Source: Acidobacteriota bacterium (GTDB lineage: Bacteria; Acidobacteriota; Terriglobia; Versatilivoradales; Versatilivoraceae). Taken from it: DNA of 44,723 nt. Positions 33,117-44,506 of the stretch are shown here, piece by piece. Numbering within the stretch: position 1 is the stretch's first letter; every line of letters starts with the position of its first letter. The stretch covers positions 10,832-55,554 of the forward strand of contig QHZP01000008.1 of NCBI GenBank assembly GCA_003224715.1. Reading direction: 5' to 3'. A program made the translations under genes and the position numbers. The notes beneath the pieces are model-generated. The model had not been told where the DNA came from and did no database searches. It was given only the letters and a program-made list of their open reading frames with translations.

Positions 33117-33326
33117 ATGCCAATATGTAAGAGCTGCGGCTGCAGGCTTGATTTCTACCAGTCCTTCAATCTGCCGACTTCTCTGCAAAACCTCGATTGG
33201 GAGACATTGGTTTCAGACGATTTGTGTTCCACTTGTTTCCAGCACTGGTTAAGGTGTCTTAGGCAACTTGAGCTAAATGTCAGCCACTCTGAGAAGCACG
33301 AACCGCATAAAGCCGCTCGAGCGTAA
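33117..33326 (+). CDS. Small Cys-rich (zinc-binding-like) protein
   Basis: MPICKSCGCRLDFYQSFNLPTSLQNLDWETLVSDDLCSTCFQHWLRCL: two CxxC pairs; internal ATG of the 33048 ORF. Confidence 0.4.
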   Translation: MPICKSCGCRLDFYQSFNLPTSLQNLDWETLVSDDLCSTCFQHWLRCLRQLELNVSHSEKHEPHKAARA

Positions 33327-33511
33327 CGGCTTGAATAATCTGGGTATGAAGCGAGTAGATTTTGTGAGGGATGGATTGATGTTACATTTGGTAATTTCGA
33401 TGTTCGCGCGTTTGTGGGAGGCGGAGGCCGATGGGTGAACCTGCCTCAAGGCGCGCGTAACTCAAGTTAGGATTCCACTCGAAAGCCCGTGACGTTGGAA
33501 ATGGCCCAAAA

Positions 33512-34529
<1,018 letters not shown>

Positions 34530-34695
34530 TTATTAGAAAAATTCAAGTCAATTATCGTCATCGGACCATGTCACATTAGAGTTATTTCAAGTGCTCCTGC
34601 AATCGCAGCTTCGCAGCTGGAAATTCTTCTCCCTCTTCCCAAAGAAGTCGGTTACACTTTCCAGATTGAGAATTTCTGCAAGAGGAGGCTTTGCT

Positions 34696-36060
34696 ATGGA
34701 CAGAGTTCTTCAGTACATAGAGAAGAATCAGTCAAGATTTCTCGAGGAGCTCAAGGAATTCTTGCGGATCCCCAGTGTCAGCAACAATGCTGAGAACAAG
34801 AGGGATGTGCTACGATGCGCTCATTATGTTGTCGACCAACTCCGGCAGATCGGGATGCAACAGGTCGAGATCTTTCCCACTTCCGGCCATCCTATCGTTT
34901 ACGGCGAATGGCTGGGAGCCCAGGGGCAACCGACTGTTCTTTTTTATGGCCATTACGACGTTCAGCCCGTGGATCCGCTGGACTTATGGACCTCAGGTCC
35001 TTTTGAGCCCACCATCCGCAACGGCGAGATTTTTGCGCGCGGTTCGGCTGATGACAAGGGTCAGGTCATAATGAACTTGAAGGGGGTCGAGTCTCATCTC
35101 AAAAGCCAAGGAAAGCTTCCAATTAACATCAAATTCCTAATCGAGGGTGAAGAAGAGGTCGGTAGTGCCAATCTCGATGAGTTCATCGCTTCTCACAAGG
35201 AACTATTGAAAGCAGATGTGGTCTTGATTTCAGACACTCCCATGTTTGATCGTGGGGTGCCTTCAATTTGCTATGGGCTCCGTGGATTGGTTTACTTTCA
35301 GATCGATCTGAAAGGGACCGATAGCGATCTTCATTCGGGCTCCTTTGGGGGGACGGTAATTAATCCCAATTTCGCCTTAGCCCAAATGATTGCCTCCCTG
35401 AAAAACCCTGACGGACAGATTACAATTCCTGGCTTCTACGATGATGTTCAGCCTATGAGCCCCAGCGAGAAAGTAGAACTCTCCCGTTTGCCCTTTGATC
35501 CAGAAAAGTATCGCAAGAGTTTGGGAGCACCTGCTCTCTTTGGAGAAAAGGGCTATAACCCTTTAGAACAAATCTGGGTGCGTCCAACCCTGGAAGTTAA
35601 TGGGATTTGTGGTGGATTTATCGGAGAAGGAGCCAAGACTGTGATTCCGGCAAAGGCCATGGCCAAGATCAGTATGCGGCTCGTTCCTAATCAAGATCCG
35701 GAAAGGATTGCCAATCTGTTTGAGGCTCATATTAGAAGGATAGCGCCTTCTGCGGTGGAACTAACTGTCACGCGAATGCATGGGGGCAAAGCTTGGGTGG
35801 CACCGATTGACCATCCGGCTATTCAAGCTGCGTCCCGCGCCTACGAAAAAGGCTTTGGTAAGCGGCCAGTCTTCGTTCGCGAAGGAGGATCCATACCGGT
35901 GGTCGCCACGTTCGCAGAAATCCTCGGCTTACCTAGCGTTCTAATGGGTATAGGCCTTCCCGACGAGAACGCTCATGCCCCCAATGAGAAACTAGATCTG
36001 TATAATTTCCGCTACGGGATTATTACTTCAGCCCACTTTTTTCAGGAAATGGCGCAATGA
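34696..36060 (+). CDS. M20 family dipeptidase/peptidase
   Basis: TVLFYGHYDVQPVDPLDLWTSGPFEPTIRNGEIFARGSADDKGQV, LIEGEEEVGSANL; start at the ATG after AGAGGAGGC. Confidence 0.92.
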   Translation: MDRVLQYIEKNQSRFLEELKEFLRIPSVSNNAENKRDVLRCAHYVVDQLRQIGMQQVEIFPTSGHPIVYGEWLGAQGQPTVLFYGHYDVQPVDPLDLWTSGPFEPTIRNGEIFARGSADDKGQVIMNLKGVESHLKSQGKLPINIKFLIEGEEEVGSANLDEFIASHKELLKADVVLISDTPMFDRGVPSICYGLRGLVYFQIDLKGTDSDLHSGSFGGTVINPNFALAQMIASLKNPDGQITIPGFYDDVQPMSPSEKVELSRLPFDPEKYRKSLGAPALFGEKGYNPLEQIWVRPTLEVNGICGGFIGEGAKTVIPAKAMAKISMRLVPNQDPERIANLFEAHIRRIAPSAVELTVTRMHGGKAWVAPIDHPAIQAASRAYEKGFGKRPVFVREGGSIPVVATFAEILGLPSVLMGIGLPDENAHAPNEKLDLYNFRYGIITSAHFFQEMAQ

Positions 36061-36190
36061 CCCAATAGAGGATGGTTGATCGGCGGGACGGCAGTCAACG
36101 GGCGAAAAGTGGAGACTTAAAGTCTGGCCTCAGTCCCAAGTCCTTGGACCCTCGCCCGCTCTAGGCGTACGGTCGCAGTTCGTCTCTCTC

Positions 36191-37291
36191 TCATCTCACT
36201 TTTCCTCTTCCTTCGACGGTCCACATTCCTTCTACAATGCCTTTTCGGTGGTAATAAATCTGGTCGTGCATATTAACGCAAGCACAGACGTGGTTGGGGA
36301 TAATGCTAAGCTTTTCTCCCACGCTTGGCTTATGGGACGACAGGCCCAAGTCCAGGTGACCATGCTCCTCGGACATGGATACGAATTTTATCTCGGGATG
36401 CTCGGTAATATAGCCAAAGCCGGTTTTGTCGCCGGAAATCAGCCGATCGCCGGAAAACGTTTTTGATCCACCATCAATCATCGCTTTGCCTTCAACTGCA
36501 TTGCTGATGACGGTAACTAGCACTTTGAGCGCGCATTGAGATAACTTGCAGGCCTGAACCCCTGCTTCATTCATGTCATAGAACACGTATGTCCCGGCCC
36601 GAATCTCCGTTATCCCCTGAACAAGATGGCTATTGTAAGCCGTCGGCGTGCTGCCGCCGCTGACCACTTCACACTCCAATCCATGCTGCCTCAATTTTTC
36701 ACGAATCTCTCGAACTTTCTGGCTCACTTTCAGTAATGCGGGCAACTGATCCGGGGGCAAATCCCAAATATGACCAGGATAAAACATGATTCCCGCAAAT
36801 CGAACCCCAGGCAGTTTCTCAACGTTTCGGGCCATGCTTACGAGTGCTTCCGGCGATTGCAACCCGCAGCGCTGCATGCCCATGTCAAACTCGATCAAAA
36901 TGCTGATGTGGGAGTCGGCCCTTCTTCCGACCTGTGAGATTCCCTCAATGGCTTCCATAGAATCCACACCCACGGTGATTTTCCGATCCCGTGCCAGCTT
37001 AGCTAAACGTTCCAGCTTGGAGGTGCCGAGGACAGGATAGGCAATGAGAATGTCCTCCAGACCAGCAGCTGCCATCACTTCGGCTTCACCAACTTTGGCC
37101 ACGGTAATCCCCTGGCAGCCGGCCTGTATCTGCATTTTAGCTATTGCCGGAATCTTATGAGTCTTGGTGTGTGGTCTCAAACCAATGCCGTGTTTAAGGC
37201 AATAATCTGCAAGAGAACGAATATTCTCTTGCATGACATCCCAATCGACTATAACCGCCGGAGTGTCCAGCTCTTCAATTCGCATTGTCAA
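36191..37291 (-). CDS. D-threonine aldolase / DSD1-family PLP-dependent enzyme (alanine racemase N-terminal fold)
   Basis: LDTPAVIVDWDVMQENI, LRPHTKTHKIPAIAKMQ (PLP Lys), EVVSGGSTPTAY, MIDGGSKTFSGD, SEEHGHLDL. Confidence 0.88.
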   Translation of the reverse strand: MTMRIEELDTPAVIVDWDVMQENIRSLADYCLKHGIGLRPHTKTHKIPAIAKMQIQAGCQGITVAKVGEAEVMAAAGLEDILIAYPVLGTSKLERLAKLARDRKITVGVDSMEAIEGISQVGRRADSHISILIEFDMGMQRCGLQSPEALVSMARNVEKLPGVRFAGIMFYPGHIWDLPPDQLPALLKVSQKVREIREKLRQHGLECEVVSGGSTPTAYNSHLVQGITEIRAGTYVFYDMNEAGVQACKLSQCALKVLVTVISNAVEGKAMIDGGSKTFSGDRLISGDKTGFGYITEHPEIKFVSMSEEHGHLDLGLSSHKPSVGEKLSIIPNHVCACVNMHDQIYYHRKGIVEGMWTVEGRGKVR

Positions 37292-37332
37292 AAGCCCCTC
37301 CCTGTCTCACCTGATATAGCAGCGTACCATTC

Positions 37333-39993
37333 TTATGCTATGTTGAGTTTGAACCGTAATCTTTCCAAAATTTCTGTCATTTGAAAGCTGCTGGTGATCT
37401 TTTCACCTTCGCGGGTTTGGACGTAAAATACGTCGAAGGCATAGTTTTTTTCGGTGGCCAGTTTGGCCGAGAGGATATTCAATCCCAAATCAGCCAATGT
37501 CTTGGCGATGTAATATCCCAACCCTAATCGGTCTTCTGTTTGAACCTCGATCACCGTACTTTGGGAAGAGACATCATTGTCGATCCGAACTCGAGGAATC
37601 ATCGACGAGCTGGTCTGTCGGGAAGACAGATGGTGCAATCGAGACTCGACCAAAGCATCGAAAGTCTTTTCCCCGGTGATGACCTCAGAAAGAAGTTGGT
37701 TGACACGATCACAATATGCCGGATCAACGATGGCCTGACCCTCAGTATCACTCACCTGAAAGGTATCAATCACAATCCCATCGTCGCGCGTATTGAGTTG
37801 AGCGCTGAGAATACTGATCCCATGGGCTGCTAGAACACTTGCAATTTGAGCAAAACGCCCAGGCAAGTCTCGTGTCGAAAGATTCAGTTCCGTGTAACCT
37901 GCATGGGGATGGGGAACCCACTCAGTAATAACGGGAAGCTCTTGCAACCGCTCACAGAGACGGAGATGCGAAAGAATCTCTGGCAACGGGGTGTAAAGCG
38001 CGTATTTTTCTGGCAAAAATAAAAAGTGCCTTAAAATCGTCTCCAGGTCAAATTCTTGGCCCAAATGTTCCAAGACCTTTTGCTGAATCGCCGCAACCTG
38101 GGCATGCTCCGGTTCGCTAAGGTCATCACCAAACATGAGACGATCAAACACCTTGAAGTAAAGAGACCAAAGCAGAAAATGCTTGCGTTCGGACCGAGCC
38201 GTTTTTCCCATGGACTGAAGATCTGCATAAGTCAGGAGCAAAAGCATATTTAGGTTATCAGCGGTCTCGACCGTCGCACTAACTTCTTGAACAATTAAAG
38301 GGTCATCAATGTCCCGTCGCTGTGAAATATGCCCGAGCAACAAATGCTCCCGGACCAGGAACAATACTTTCTCACGGCTTTCCAGGTCATAATTCAGTCG
38401 ATGAAGTGCCCTGGCTGCCAACCTTTCACTTCCAGTTGTATCCGCATGAGCCAGTCCTTTTCCAGCATCGTGCAAGAGCAGAGCGAAGTAAATCAGAGAA
38501 GGATCCATGACCTGGTCCAAAACTCTTTGATAGTCATGCAAAGTTGGATCTGTGGAATCAGCCAATTGGTCGAGGGCTTCAATAGCTCTCAAAGTATGTT
38601 CGTCGATTGAATACTTATGAGCACGGTCCAGTTGAGGAAGACATTCCACGCGTCCGAACTCTGGCAAGTATCTTCCCATGAAACCGAGATCTCGCATGAT
38701 ACGCAAGGTGCTTCCCACTTTGCCTTTGTTTTTCAGGATGGCACGAAATTCATCATGCATCGAAAGAAGGTTAAAGTCTCTAGTACCCCATTTGGATAAG
38801 TTGCTACCTATCGACCGCTTTAATTGATTAGTGAGAACCATTGGTTGGGTCTGGCTGAAGTGAAAAAGCTTCATCCACCGCTCAGGGGTTTGTTCTTCCT
38901 GGGCTGGACCCGGTGTCGAGACTAGTTTGAGATATGATGTTCGAAGAGGGTCTGCTCCTCCTCTGAGTCTGGCTCTCGCTTGATCCAAATATCGGGAGAG
39001 GAGCATGTTGATATGTTTTCGATGGCGAATGGTACGCTGTAGAAAGACTTCTGTCGACTTTTGAGACCGACCGTTCTTGTACCCAAGGTAATTGGCCAGT
39101 TGCCCAGCAACATCGTGGGCTAAGAAATCCTGGGCCTTCTCTGCAACCCAATGCAAATGATTTCGAACGGTTAACAGATGCTGAAAGGCTTCCCCCAGAC
39201 GCTTCCACTCGAGTGGAGTGATTTCCCCTTCCGCCATTATTTTCTCCGTGCTCTCGCTGCCAATAAGGAGCATGATGGACTTCAACAACGCGTGATAATC
39301 CAACAGACCACCGGCGCCTCGATCAATGTCCGATTCTAAGAGATATACGCTATGGCCGTATTCGTTATGTTGTTGTTTGAGGAACTCGCTCAACTCATAA
39401 ATGTAGACCAATCGGTTTTTGAATTGGCCAGATTTAAACCGATGAAAGAAGTCTTGGAAAGTGGCTTCATCTCCGGTGACCCAGCGATTGGATAGTAAGG
39501 AGAAACAAAAAGGAAAATCGCTCTGCGCTCGTTGTAAGCACTCTTTCGGGGTGAGTATCGACAGACGAACGTCGAAACCAATGGATTTGATCAGTTCTCC
39601 GATCTTCCTCAACTCAGGAACGGCATCGGTCTTTGAAGTCGACTTCCCCAGAAGAAGTAGTTCAACCGCAGAGAAAGGTGCCAGTTCCAGACCGCCGTAT
39701 TCCCCCAGCGCAACCCACGACAATGACAAGGAAGGCATCCTGGAACCGCTTTTCTCAGGGTTGCTCAGCACCGTCTCCCAAATCATCTGGAGGATGGCAT
39801 CAATCAAAGCACTCCTTAAAGCGGCGATCTGGTCACCACTGATACCATTCCAATGCCCTATCTTGAGGCGATGCATTTCTAGCCGGTAGAGCCTTTGGCA
39901 ATGGCGAAGGAGAGAACCACCTTCCAGGTGAAGTAAAGCCCTATCCCTTTGGGTAGATTTGGATAAATCTTGTAACAAGACCTTCTGATCCAT
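37333..39993 (-). CDS. glnD: GlnD-like [protein-PII] uridylyltransferase/uridylyl-removing homologue with degenerate nucleotidyltransferase motif
   Basis: 886 aa; LSWVALGEYGGLELAPFSAVELLLL aligns to the GlnD NTase motif; LLESDIDRGAGGLLDYHAL; HD region LDRAHKYSIDEHTLRAIEAL, LLLHDAGKG; two C-terminal ACT domains (ELNLSTRDLPGRFAQIASVLAAHGISILSAQ; VIEVQTEDRLGLGYYIAKTLADLGLNILSAKLATE). Confidence 0.85.
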   Translation of the reverse strand: MDQKVLLQDLSKSTQRDRALLHLEGGSLLRHCQRLYRLEMHRLKIGHWNGISGDQIAALRSALIDAILQMIWETVLSNPEKSGSRMPSLSLSWVALGEYGGLELAPFSAVELLLLGKSTSKTDAVPELRKIGELIKSIGFDVRLSILTPKECLQRAQSDFPFCFSLLSNRWVTGDEATFQDFFHRFKSGQFKNRLVYIYELSEFLKQQHNEYGHSVYLLESDIDRGAGGLLDYHALLKSIMLLIGSESTEKIMAEGEITPLEWKRLGEAFQHLLTVRNHLHWVAEKAQDFLAHDVAGQLANYLGYKNGRSQKSTEVFLQRTIRHRKHINMLLSRYLDQARARLRGGADPLRTSYLKLVSTPGPAQEEQTPERWMKLFHFSQTQPMVLTNQLKRSIGSNLSKWGTRDFNLLSMHDEFRAILKNKGKVGSTLRIMRDLGFMGRYLPEFGRVECLPQLDRAHKYSIDEHTLRAIEALDQLADSTDPTLHDYQRVLDQVMDPSLIYFALLLHDAGKGLAHADTTGSERLAARALHRLNYDLESREKVLFLVREHLLLGHISQRRDIDDPLIVQEVSATVETADNLNMLLLLTYADLQSMGKTARSERKHFLLWSLYFKVFDRLMFGDDLSEPEHAQVAAIQQKVLEHLGQEFDLETILRHFLFLPEKYALYTPLPEILSHLRLCERLQELPVITEWVPHPHAGYTELNLSTRDLPGRFAQIASVLAAHGISILSAQLNTRDDGIVIDTFQVSDTEGQAIVDPAYCDRVNQLLSEVITGEKTFDALVESRLHHLSSRQTSSSMIPRVRIDNDVSSQSTVIEVQTEDRLGLGYYIAKTLADLGLNILSAKLATEKNYAFDVFYVQTREGEKITSSFQMTEILERLRFKLNIA

Positions 39994-40119
39994 GGTCGGA
40001 CTTCGTCAGGCCCGTGCGCGTTCTATTAAGATTTCTCGAGGGAGCAGCGAGGTGTCCCTGTTGGAGAGTTCCGCCCCAAACGCCAACAAGCCATCTCCCA
40101 AGGACTTCTCGCGGAATAC

Positions 40120-41130
40120 CTATATAAGCTGTGAAATAACCAAAAATCGTGCCGAGTGATCCTTAGCCAGGAAAATAAACCACCCTTTCGAATAAGGCAA
40201 ACAAAAAATTGCGAAAAAATGATAGGTGACTAACTCAACGTCGTGCTTATGAACTTCCTGCAGTTCTGGCATTTTGTATTTTCCTAAGCTGTCGTCTTCT
40301 AGAGTTAAATCCCCCCGATAGCCTGTCTCGTAATAGAATGTAATGATCTTTCCAAAATCGAGATCACAGCTTATTACGGGCTCAGCATGTTTGATGTACT
40401 CCCAGCCCTCCGAACGTTGCACCTCCCTTTGGTCTTCGGGATATTTGACATCCTTCACGTGAACGTAACGGACGTATGGCGCGAAGTGGCGTGCCAGCCC
40501 ATAAATCTTGGAGAGTGGGTGGCCAACCAGTACATATTCAGATGTCCAATGTTAAGGCAATTCTGCCAACGTTAAGAGACTTGAGAAGAGGGTCAAGAAT
40601 TCCCTCACGGTTCAAGTAGTGCCCTAAGTTTTCGATTGTAAGTTGCACACCAGTGCCCTGGGCTACCGTTTCTAAAGGAACCACGAATTCCTTGGCTCCT
40701 TTGATAAACTCATCATCCTCGATGCCCTTTGCGATAAGCGGCATCATCATAACCGGCACCTTCAATTGTTGCGCGGCCTTGGCGGCTGCGCGAACCCATT
40801 GTTGGAGCTCAGCCTGGGTCTGCTCCCCTGACAGCGGAATGACTGTCGTAAAAGCACATTATGGAGATTCGTTGAGAAACTTTGCGGGTTCTTCCATCAG
40901 CCTCGTACAAGTTGGGACAACTTAGTTCGGGCGTGACCACAACCTCTAGGCGGTTTCACCCCAATCGCTTTGGCCGCAGTCCACACATCTTTGCACCTCA
41001 TGCTCTTCAAGTATCCGTCGCGAATCCCGACGTGCATAACATCCTTGGCTTGAGCCGTCGGGATTGGAATCGCGAGTGCCAAAGCGGCGTTAAAGGAATA
41101 TTCGCAGCGACATCATGGTCTCCAGCTTGA
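40120..41130 (-). pseudogene. Decayed sugar phosphate isomerase/epimerase (xylose-isomerase-like TIM barrel)
   Basis: Fragments in different frames: ALAIPIPTAQAKDVMHVGIRDGYLKSMRCKDVWTAAKAIGVKPP; TTVIPLSGEQTQAELQQWVRAAAKAAQQLKVPVMMMPLIAKGIEDDEF...LTIENLGHYLNREGILDPLLKSLNVGRIALTLDI; VKDVKYPEDQREVQ...YYETGYRGDLTLEDDSLGK. Confidence 0.75.
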
Positions 41131-41667
41131 TTAGCCCTCACTGATTGTTGGCATAATTAAGCATAACGCAGGTGTGCTCGTCACTGCCAATGTCCAGTCC
41201 TCTGTCACAGCAAAGAACAGAGAGGAAAAAAATTAGGCATTCTAACAGGCACCGAAGACTACCCCAATCCGAATTGCCAGTGGTGCGAAGTCCAGACCAT
41301 TTTGGAGGAAACGAAACCTGATTACCCTCTCCCGGTCCTGGACCGCGGAAGACAGGGACAAAGTGCTCGGAATAACACCTTTATTTTGGCCTAACTTGGT
41401 AGGTCGAGAATTCAATCCAGATCTTGTCGGCCTGTTCCGAGAAATAAAGAATGCACCAATAATTATTGCCCGGGCAATGAAGAAACCGAATACAAAGAAG
41501 GCCGACGGTTCAATTGAGACCAGCTACGATTTCAAATATTTACTCAATGCAACCGACAAGGAGCAAGGGCTGTGCTAATCTTATCCAATGGGCGGAAATG
41601 ACTCTTCATTTCTTATATTATTTATGTCTATAGTTCGTGCCTATCATCTTTGGAATCGAGTGGTTTA

Positions 41668-42954
41668 ATGAGAACGACAATTACGCGTGCTAAGAAGATA
41701 CGAGGTGAGGTTCAGTTGCCGGGGGACAAGTCGATCTCCCACCGGCTGGCTCTCTTGGGAGCAGTAGCAGAAGGTAAAACAATTATTAATAATTTCGCTA
41801 CCAGCCAGGACTGCCAAAGCACCTTATCCTGTCTTCGGCTTTTGGGTATTCCCATTGAAATCACCCATGAGACCGGGGTTTCAATAGGAGGTAAGGGGTT
41901 GGAAGGACTGACAGCCTCAAAAGAAGCCTTGGACGCCGGAAATTCGGGTTCAACCATTCGAATGCTGTCGGGAATTCTATCTGGTCAAAGTTTTGTGACC
42001 CGAATTAGTGGCGACGACTCTTTGTGCAGGCGACCCATGAAAAGAATCATAACACCGCTAACCCAAATGGGCGCCAAAATCCATGCCCGCGAGGCAAACT
42101 TCCCTCCTCTGTCTATCGAGGGGGGTCCTTTGCAGGCAATTCAGTATACTCTTCCGGTTGCCAGCGCTCAAGTCAAGTCCGCGATACTTCTAGCAGGTCT
42201 GTTTGCCGAAGGGGAGACTGAACTCATTGAACCCTGTGCCACCCGCAATCATACGGAATTGGCACTAAAAGAATTCGGGGGTGAGGTAAACGTTCATGCA
42301 AATGTGATCTCCCTAAAAGGCCGGCAAAGAATTCATGGAATTCATACCGAGGTTCCTGGAGACATCTCCTCAGCCGCCTTTTTCATTGTGGCCGCTACGT
42401 TATTATCTCATTCTGAAATTATTCTTCAAGGCGTGGGGCTGAATCCCGGGAGACGAACTATCGTTGATTTGCTGCAAAAAATGGGGGCTTCAATAGAGAC
42501 CTTGGAACAGTGGCATCGAGCCGGCGAACCAGTAGGTGATCTTCGGATAAGATCTGCCGCCCTGAAAGGCGGCAAGATTTCCGGAGAGCAAATCCCTCAG
42601 GTTATCGATGAAATTCCAATTCTTGCTGTCTTGGCCACTCAAACCCACGAGGGGCTGGAGATTCGTGATGCGGAAGAACTAAGGATCAAGGAGAGTGACC
42701 GAATTAAGAGTCTCGTGGAGAACTTAAGGGCCCTGGGAGCTACGGTGGAAGAGTTCAAGGATGGAATGTTTGTCGCAGGAAGACAATCTTTGCAAGGGTC
42801 GTTGATTAATAGTTATGGAGATCATCGGATTGCTATGGCCTTTGCCATCGCGGGCCTTTTGGCGCAGGGAGAAACAGTTATCGAAGGCAGCGAATGTGCG
42901 GCTGTCTCCTTTCCCAATTTCTTTGAAATGCTGAGTCAACTGACAGTTTGGTAG
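41668..42954 (+). CDS. aroA: 3-phosphoshikimate 1-carboxyvinyltransferase (EPSP synthase)
   Basis: GEVQLPGDKSISHRLALLGAVAEG, LDAGNSGSTIRMLSGIL, LRIKESDRIKSLVENLRALGA, GDHRIAMAFAIAGLLA. Confidence 0.96.
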   Translation: MRTTITRAKKIRGEVQLPGDKSISHRLALLGAVAEGKTIINNFATSQDCQSTLSCLRLLGIPIEITHETGVSIGGKGLEGLTASKEALDAGNSGSTIRMLSGILSGQSFVTRISGDDSLCRRPMKRIITPLTQMGAKIHAREANFPPLSIEGGPLQAIQYTLPVASAQVKSAILLAGLFAEGETELIEPCATRNHTELALKEFGGEVNVHANVISLKGRQRIHGIHTEVPGDISSAAFFIVAATLLSHSEIILQGVGLNPGRRTIVDLLQKMGASIETLEQWHRAGEPVGDLRIRSAALKGGKISGEQIPQVIDEIPILAVLATQTHEGLEIRDAEELRIKESDRIKSLVENLRALGATVEEFKDGMFVAGRQSLQGSLINSYGDHRIAMAFAIAGLLAQGETVIEGSECAAVSFPNFFEMLSQLTVW

Positions 42955-43084
42955 AAATTAATGAGGTCGAAGCCTGGTCCTCAAGCTGATCCTCCGAAGA
43001 TGCGAAAAAGTTGTAGGGGGTGAGCCTTCAAGGGGCTGACTGAGCGATGGGATTGGCTTAGGCTAACGAGTTCCTTGACAACAC

Positions 43085-44251
43085 TCAAGTCCCAACCGCA
43101 GATCGTAAGACCGATCTCTTGCTTACCTCACCTGATAACGCTCCCAGAAAAACCCGAAATCGATGCAGTGTAAACCGAAGTGACTCGGGTGCTTTTGAGG
43201 TTCGGACTTCTTCCACGAAGTTCTCATATTCCTCCCAATCTTTGTACATGAGGTATTTGAGACTGCTCTCACGAAAAGTGTCAAAGGTTTTCAGGAGCTG
43301 GGGGAGGGTCTGGTGATCCGGCATCATTTCGAAACTGCCGATGGAAGCCGACAAAGAGGAAATCTCGGCGAGTAGTTTTTTGGATTGTTCCAATCGAGTT
43401 ACGAGGGTGGAAAAAATCTTCTTGCCATCAAAATTTGAGTCAAAGGCTTGAGAAATCTGGACAATGGACTGCTGCAAAGAATTCTTCAGCAAGCCGTGGC
43501 TATTCTCGACCTTGGCATAGATGGGGGGGGCTTGACGAAGATAGACCAGACCCACCAGCTCGTAGCTGAAGACCTTCTTAATCTCCTGGCTGAGCGCAAA
43601 AATGGTGGCATCCAGACTTTCAGCCATTGGCGCACTAACATCGGGATGCTTACAAATACGTGTCTCCAGAAAATCAAACAGCAGGCGAAGCTCAGAATTA
43701 ATGAGAGAAAAAATTAACAACGAATTCTTTAAAGGGCGATCGAATGTCAGATCTTTCTCGATAAACTCTAAATACCGTAGTAATCGGAAAAGCTCCAGAA
43801 AAACCTTGGCAACATCCTGCCGCAGCCCTTCGTTCTTTATATTCTTGATCAGAGCAGCAATAGACGGATTTTCAACTCGATCAAAATGCACTTTAAATTT
43901 GAAGGCCACGAGCATTTCAATATAGCGACATTGCTTGATTTCCCGATTGATCAGTTTCCCTATGGTGGTAAAGGTTTGGAAGGTTACCTCGGGTGCTTTC
44001 ACCAGTTCGTCAATAACAAAGCGCAGATCAGCCAGGGAATCCAGCAGGAGTGCCAAAGAATCGTCAGGGGTCGGTTGGGTCAGCAAGCGATTGCAGAAAT
44101 CATCCATCACATAATCACGCTTAAGATGATTGGAAAGATAGCGATCAAATTGAAGGAGATTGGACCGCTCCTGAGTCATGATCTCGTTGGCCAGGAAACT
44201 CATTCTAAGGATGACATCAAGGTTGGTTCTTAGTTCGAAAGAATCGGTCAA
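43085..44251 (-). CDS. Hypothetical helical protein, 388 aa
   Basis: Long ORF with coherent helical composition and no recognised motif; TTG start. An upstream 49-codon ORF (44217-44366) may be its true N-terminus. Confidence 0.7.
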   Translation of the reverse strand: MTDSFELRTNLDVILRMSFLANEIMTQERSNLLQFDRYLSNHLKRDYVMDDFCNRLLTQPTPDDSLALLLDSLADLRFVIDELVKAPEVTFQTFTTIGKLINREIKQCRYIEMLVAFKFKVHFDRVENPSIAALIKNIKNEGLRQDVAKVFLELFRLLRYLEFIEKDLTFDRPLKNSLLIFSLINSELRLLFDFLETRICKHPDVSAPMAESLDATIFALSQEIKKVFSYELVGLVYLRQAPPIYAKVENSHGLLKNSLQQSIVQISQAFDSNFDGKKIFSTLVTRLEQSKKLLAEISSLSASIGSFEMMPDHQTLPQLLKTFDTFRESSLKYLMYKDWEEYENFVEEVRTSKAPESLRFTLHRFRVFLGALSGEVSKRSVLRSAVGT

Positions 44252-44506
44252 AACATTTGATCCACATTTCTAGTTCAAAGACACAGTCAATCTTCTGCTT
44301 GCGACTGATCTGATCCAGCCATTGATTGAGCACCGTTTCTTTCTGCCTAGCTGCTAATTCATCCATAAGAAGCCTGCGCTTTTTTCAGGGGTGAAAGGCG
44401 CAATCAGTTCACCTTTTCAATCACCATTTATCGGAAAAAGTGAGATTAGGGTTCACATCAAAAGCTAAAGATGAAAGCGAAGGGAACAATTTGTTTGTAG
44501 ACCCCC

